The position numbers and the translations under genes were made by a program. 64,000 nucleotides of DNA from Pelagisphaera sp964404745 (lineage in GTDB: Bacteria > Verrucomicrobiota > Verrucomicrobiia > Opitutales > Opitutaceae): the NCBI GenBank assembly GCA_964404745.1, contig CAYOLG010000003.1, forward strand, positions 62,001-126,000, written 5' to 3'. Positions 60,995-64,000 of this stretch are shown here, piece by piece (positions within the stretch are counted from its first letter, which is position 1; each line of letters starts with the position of its first letter). Under the pieces are notes generated by a model that saw only the letters and a program-made list of their open reading frames with translations, was not told where the DNA came from and did not search any database.

Positions 60995-61729
60995 ATGAAC
61001 AACAATTCCCATGAATCGGATTCGGAAATCGCGGCCTATTGGACAGACGCGGCAACCCCGTCTGGCAAGCTCCGCAATACGCTGAGGATTCGCCTCAAGC
61101 GATTCACTTGGGTGGCAGTCGTTGGCGGAGCTTCCACCCTAAAACGCCTATTCGACATGATCGGGTCCGGACTTGCATTGATCTGCCTTACCCCTGTTTT
61201 CGCCGCCACTGCCATCCTCATAAAGCTGGAGGATCGAGGGCCCATCTTTTTCAAGCAAAAGCGGATCGGGCTGAAAGGCGACCCATTCCTCATTTGGAAA
61301 TTCCGCTCTATGGTGATTGACGCGGAAGCGGTAGCCCAGAAAACGATCGAGGAAAACAAGGCTAAAGACACCATCGAGATGAAGCTGAGCGGCGATCCTC
61401 GCATCACGAAAATAGGGCGCGTCATTCGCAAGTACTCAGTTGATGAGTTGCCACAGTTTTGGAATGTGTTTCTGGGCGACATGTCTATTGTCGGCCCCCG
61501 CCCTGTCGTGCCCGCAGAGGTCGCCGACTACACGGTAGAAGAGCGGCGCCGGCTTCTGGCTAAACCAGGCCTTACCTGCTTCTGGCAAGTGGGCGGACGA
61601 ACCGACCTCGCTTTCGAAAACCAAGTGAGGTTGGATATTGAATACATCAAATCGCGGAATCTCTGGGTTGATATCAAACTCCTTTTCCTAACCGTGCCCG
61701 CCGTTCTATTGGGCAAAGGGGCCTACTAA
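60995..61729 (+). CDS. Polyprenyl-phosphate sugar-1-phosphate transferase
   Basis: The ATG at 60995 (MNNNSHESDSEIAAYW) gives 244 residues. An earlier ATG at 60950 is in frame but less likely. After a short charged start comes one membrane helix (LFDMIGSGLALICLTPVFAA), then RGPIFFKQKRIGLKG, WKFRSMVIDAE and the catalytic block KYSVDELPQFWNVFLGDM with SIVGPRPVVPAEV and GLTCFWQVGGR. It should move a sugar-1-phosphate from UDP-sugar to a lipid carrier, the first step of an exopolysaccharide. The beta-helix fusion gene follows four bases later. Confidence 0.93.
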   Translation: MNNNSHESDSEIAAYWTDAATPSGKLRNTLRIRLKRFTWVAVVGGASTLKRLFDMIGSGLALICLTPVFAATAILIKLEDRGPIFFKQKRIGLKGDPFLIWKFRSMVIDAEAVAQKTIEENKAKDTIEMKLSGDPRITKIGRVIRKYSVDELPQFWNVFLGDMSIVGPRPVVPAEVADYTVEERRRLLAKPGLTCFWQVGGRTDLAFENQVRLDIEYIKSRNLWVDIKLLFLTVPAVLLGKGAY

Positions 61730-61733
61730 TCCC

Positions 61734-62912
61734 ATGAAAAGAGGATGGACGCTTCTGGTTCCTAATTGGAGCCATCTCGACGTAATTTGGCGCAACGCGG
61801 AACCGTTCTGCCTCTGGCCAATCGGGAATCAGCCTTTTATTGCCCATTGGATGGATCACGCCGTATCGAGCAGTGTCGAGCGGGTTGAATTGTTCGTATC
61901 CGATCGGCCAACTGAAGTAAGGCGCTTTCTAAAGGACGGATCTTATTGGTCGCGCAGCCTTTCTATCACATCCATCGCCTCGGATGATATGGCTCCGGAG
62001 GATGCGATTCCCGCAATTGGCTTGCCCCAGGATAACAAGATTTGGGGATCACTAGAATCCCCTGCCGACTTGCAGAAGCATTGGCTTTCATTGAATATGG
62101 CCTGGCTCGAACGTATCGACGAGCACGAGTTTCATATTGAGAATCAGCAATGCCCGCAAGGCTGGGTGGGGCCGCAGTCACGCATTAGCCCCAAAGCCAT
62201 CCTCAAGGCGCCTTACTGGATTCAAGGAAAGTGCGACATTGCCGATGGCGCCCAAATCGGCCCCAACGCCTGTATCGCCGAAAACACGATTATCGACAGC
62301 AACGCTATTGTCAGAGATTCCGTCGTTCTCCCTGGAACCCTGGTCGGTAGAAACACGAACCTTCGTCAAGTCGCAGTCGATGGCCGGTTGTTGATGGACA
62401 TCGAACGCGGCTGCCGCGTAAACATATCGGATAGTTTTATATTGAGCGACCTGGCTGGCCGAACGAAGAAGGCGCCTATCAAGGAGCGGATTATAGCGAT
62501 TCTCCTTTTCGCTTTCATTTCTCCTCTAATCGCTCTTTCTAGAATCGATTGGATCACCATCGAAGCCCACGATGGTCGCGGAGGTAAACTGCGGTTGAAA
62601 ACAGGAGCCAATGGGCGTCTCCTATGCCGTCGCTGGCACTGGTTAAAGGAGGTCTTCAAAGGTCGAATGCGGCTAATCGGCATATTGCCTCGCCCCATCG
62701 AATGGGAGATCGAAAACGATCCCGAACTGGGACAGCGCCTCAAGGAGTCGTCTCCGGGCCTGTTATCCCTAGCGGATCTCCACGGATGCCATGAGGCGTC
62801 TGATACAAACGAATGGATACACGCTTCCTACCAAGCTCTGGAAGCGGAAAAGAATATTTCCAGAATGATTCGCCGCAACTTCTGGAAACTGGCCTTCAAA
62901 CGATTCGCCTGA
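61734..62912 (+). CDS. Beta-helix protein fused to a sugar-transferase-like C-terminus
   Basis: This 392-residue protein has three parts. Residues 1-130 resemble a nucleotidyltransferase fold without the GxGTRL motif. Residues 145-235 are hexapeptide repeats (SRISPKAILKAPYWIQGKCD, IADGAQIGPNACIAENTIID, VRDSVVLPGTLVGRNTNL) of a left-handed beta-helix. Residues 252-270 are a membrane helix. Residues 295-392 look like the end of a sugar transferase (RMRLIGILPRPIEWEIEN, SSPGLLSLADLHG) but lack the usual DELPQ and VGPRP-P-E active-site residues. It overlaps no gene but starts four bases after the true transferase, so it may regulate it or act with it. Confidence 0.75.
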   Translation: MKRGWTLLVPNWSHLDVIWRNAEPFCLWPIGNQPFIAHWMDHAVSSSVERVELFVSDRPTEVRRFLKDGSYWSRSLSITSIASDDMAPEDAIPAIGLPQDNKIWGSLESPADLQKHWLSLNMAWLERIDEHEFHIENQQCPQGWVGPQSRISPKAILKAPYWIQGKCDIADGAQIGPNACIAENTIIDSNAIVRDSVVLPGTLVGRNTNLRQVAVDGRLLMDIERGCRVNISDSFILSDLAGRTKKAPIKERIIAILLFAFISPLIALSRIDWITIEAHDGRGGKLRLKTGANGRLLCRRWHWLKEVFKGRMRLIGILPRPIEWEIENDPELGQRLKESSPGLLSLADLHGCHEASDTNEWIHASYQALEAEKNISRMIRRNFWKLAFKRFA

Positions 62913-62916
62913 ATCC

Positions 62917-64000
62917 ATGGATCGGCTCCAGTGCTCAAACAGGTCCCAGTGCAAAGTCCCGGCAGACTTGGCAAACGTTTCCGCGGTTGCCAAACTCCTG
63001 AAAGAGTATTGCCAGCTCAGATTGCTGGATCCTATCGAATGGGCTTCACTGGAACTCGGTTTCTGCGAGGCCCTCAATAACGCCATTAAGCACGGTTGCC
63101 AAAACGACCCAACCAAAACTGTATTCGTAGAGTGGACATGGAGCGACGAAAATCTAGCCATTGAAATCGAAGATCCGGGCTGCTTTAACCCTGGGAACCA
63201 TCGAGCCCGCCTGCCCGAAAACCAGTTGAACGAATCCGGCAGGGGTCTTTACTTAATCGATACCGTTTTCGATCGAGTGGAACACGCGTCATCAGAACAT
63301 GGACACAAGATTTGTCTGAGCAAATCGCTTTCCCCTCCGCGCAACGCCCTTACCAAGATGCAAGAGCTCTACGAGTCGCTGCAAAACCTTTCTAGCGAAC
63401 TGAACCAAAGCTACGCCGAGCTATCCGCTCTGCAAGGGTTTGCCGACGACATCTGTTCGACTTCCACGCTAGACGGAGCTCTCAGCCGAAGCCTGGAGCG
63501 TTTGCGGTCCACCTTTGAGCTGCCGCGAGCCGATATCTGGCTGCTACGCGGAAACCGGCTGGTAAAGGCTTTCAGCGAAGAAACCGATTCGATCTCTCTG
63601 GTGGAGCACGCTAGCCTTCCCATTACCCGCGCCTACCGCGATCAACGGGAGCAAATCGTTGTCGATTGCCAGGCGCTTGACCCAAAAGATCCACTATTTT
63701 CTCCAAACCGATGCGCTCTTATCGCTCCCATTTCCTGCCAAGGAGACCACTTGGGAGCGACGGCGATTCAATTACCTGTAGACCGCATAGGCGAAATCGA
63801 AACGACTATCGCCCGATCGATTCGCATTTTCAATCAATTGCTAGCCCTGTCCATCGCCAAAACCGACTCTGAAAGGCATCGCAAAGAGATCGAGCGCTCG
63901 AAAGCCCAGCTCGAGATCGCATCGGAGATCCAACGATCTCTATTGCCGTCCGAGTTTCCGCAGAGCCATCACTGCCGCATTACAGGCCGATGCATAGCCG
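62917..64000 (+). CDS. HATPase-GAF-SpoIIE phosphatase regulator (cut by window edge)
   Basis: The ATG at 62917 opens a frame that runs to the right window edge. Residues 10-145 are an RsbW-like HATPase (LGFCEALNNAIKHG N-box, IEIEDPGCFNPG, ESGRGLYLIDTVFDRV). After a helical linker (ALTKMQELYESLQNLSSELN) come about 150 residues of GAF type (FELPRADIWLLRG, CALIAPISCQGDHLGATAI). The end EIASEIQRSLLPSEFPQ is the usual entry to a SpoIIE/PP2C phosphatase domain that lies outside. Such proteins control STAS antagonists. It starts two bases after the beta-helix gene stop. Confidence 0.88.
   Translation, partial: MDRLQCSNRSQCKVPADLANVSAVAKLLKEYCQLRLLDPIEWASLELGFCEALNNAIKHGCQNDPTKTVFVEWTWSDENLAIEIEDPGCFNPGNHRARLPENQLNESGRGLYLIDTVFDRVEHASSEHGHKICLSKSLSPPRNALTKMQELYESLQNLSSELNQSYAELSALQGFADDICSTSTLDGALSRSLERLRSTFELPRADIWLLRGNRLVKAFSEETDSISLVEHASLPITRAYRDQREQIVVDCQALDPKDPLFSPNRCALIAPISCQGDHLGATAIQLPVDRIGEIETTIARSIRIFNQLLALSIAKTDSERHRKEIERSKAQLEIASEIQRSLLPSEFPQSHHCRITGRCIA

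Noticed and set aside
60824..61012. 62-residue minus-strand frame between the STAS and sugar transferase genes
   Set aside because: It overlaps the divergent promoter region, has no ribosome site and no family feature, and crosses the transferase start.
1..64000. CRISPR array, prophage or integrase-bearing island
   Set aside because: No evenly spaced direct repeats, no cas, phage structural, integrase or transposase frames were seen. The dispersed hairpins differ in sequence and are not in arrays.

Overview
The window looks like a chromosomal segment of a free-living, probably marine, Gram-negative bacterium of the Verrucomicrobiota (an Opitutae-like lineage is my best guess). The reasons are five formylglycine-type sulfatases, a DUF1080 protein, sodium:solute symporters, a secreted galactose mutarotase, outer-membrane proteins, a type IV pilin, and a GxxExxY gene of the kind common in this phylum. 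The taxonomic placement is inference: no rRNA gene is present.

Layout. 1-7160: two sulfatases, an orphan TctC-type binding protein, an SSS symporter, aldose epimerase and a small EF-hand protein. 7317-13490 (minus strand): a complete corrinoid uptake and adenosylation operon (TonB receptor, binding protein, permease, ATPase, PduO-type adenosyltransferase) behind a cobalamin riboswitch of the compact Cbl-II type. 13623-23879: DUF1080 protein, a decayed GxxExxY element with terminal inverted repeats, a sulfatase, a porin, a duplicated DoxX-like protein, a cupin, several oxidoreductases and a rhodanese-thioredoxin fusion. 23992-31633 (minus strand): an apparent operon holding a large secreted PIG-L protein, a 47-residue membrane protein, an SSS symporter, a compact BshC-like protein, BshB, BshA and a small secreted protein. 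This looks like a bacillithiol-type thiol pathway with an unusually short BshC. 31828-40313: TlpA-like and cyclophilin lipoproteins, then a sulfatase/lactonase/dehydrogenase cluster that fits oxidative degradation of a sulfated deoxysugar such as L-fucose.

40329-56691 holds housekeeping and surface genes: tRNA-Leu, an atypical sigma-70 factor, a NadD-RsfS fusion, a pilin with a GT-C membrane protein behind it, two methyltransferases, a decayed SH3-like/PilP-like gene, a SpoU methyltransferase, DinB, CoaBC, a receiver-HDOD protein and a GT2-GT4 fusion. 56833-64000 is a signalling and exopolysaccharide block: a PAS-rich hybrid kinase, a STAS antagonist, a polyprenyl-phosphate sugar transferase, an odd beta-helix/sugar-transferase-like fusion, and a kinase-GAF-SpoIIE phosphatase cut by the window edge.

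Scattered through the intergenic gaps are hairpins whose stem foot carries GTAG, the hallmark of REP elements mobilised by RAYT transposases. No RAYT gene lies in the window.
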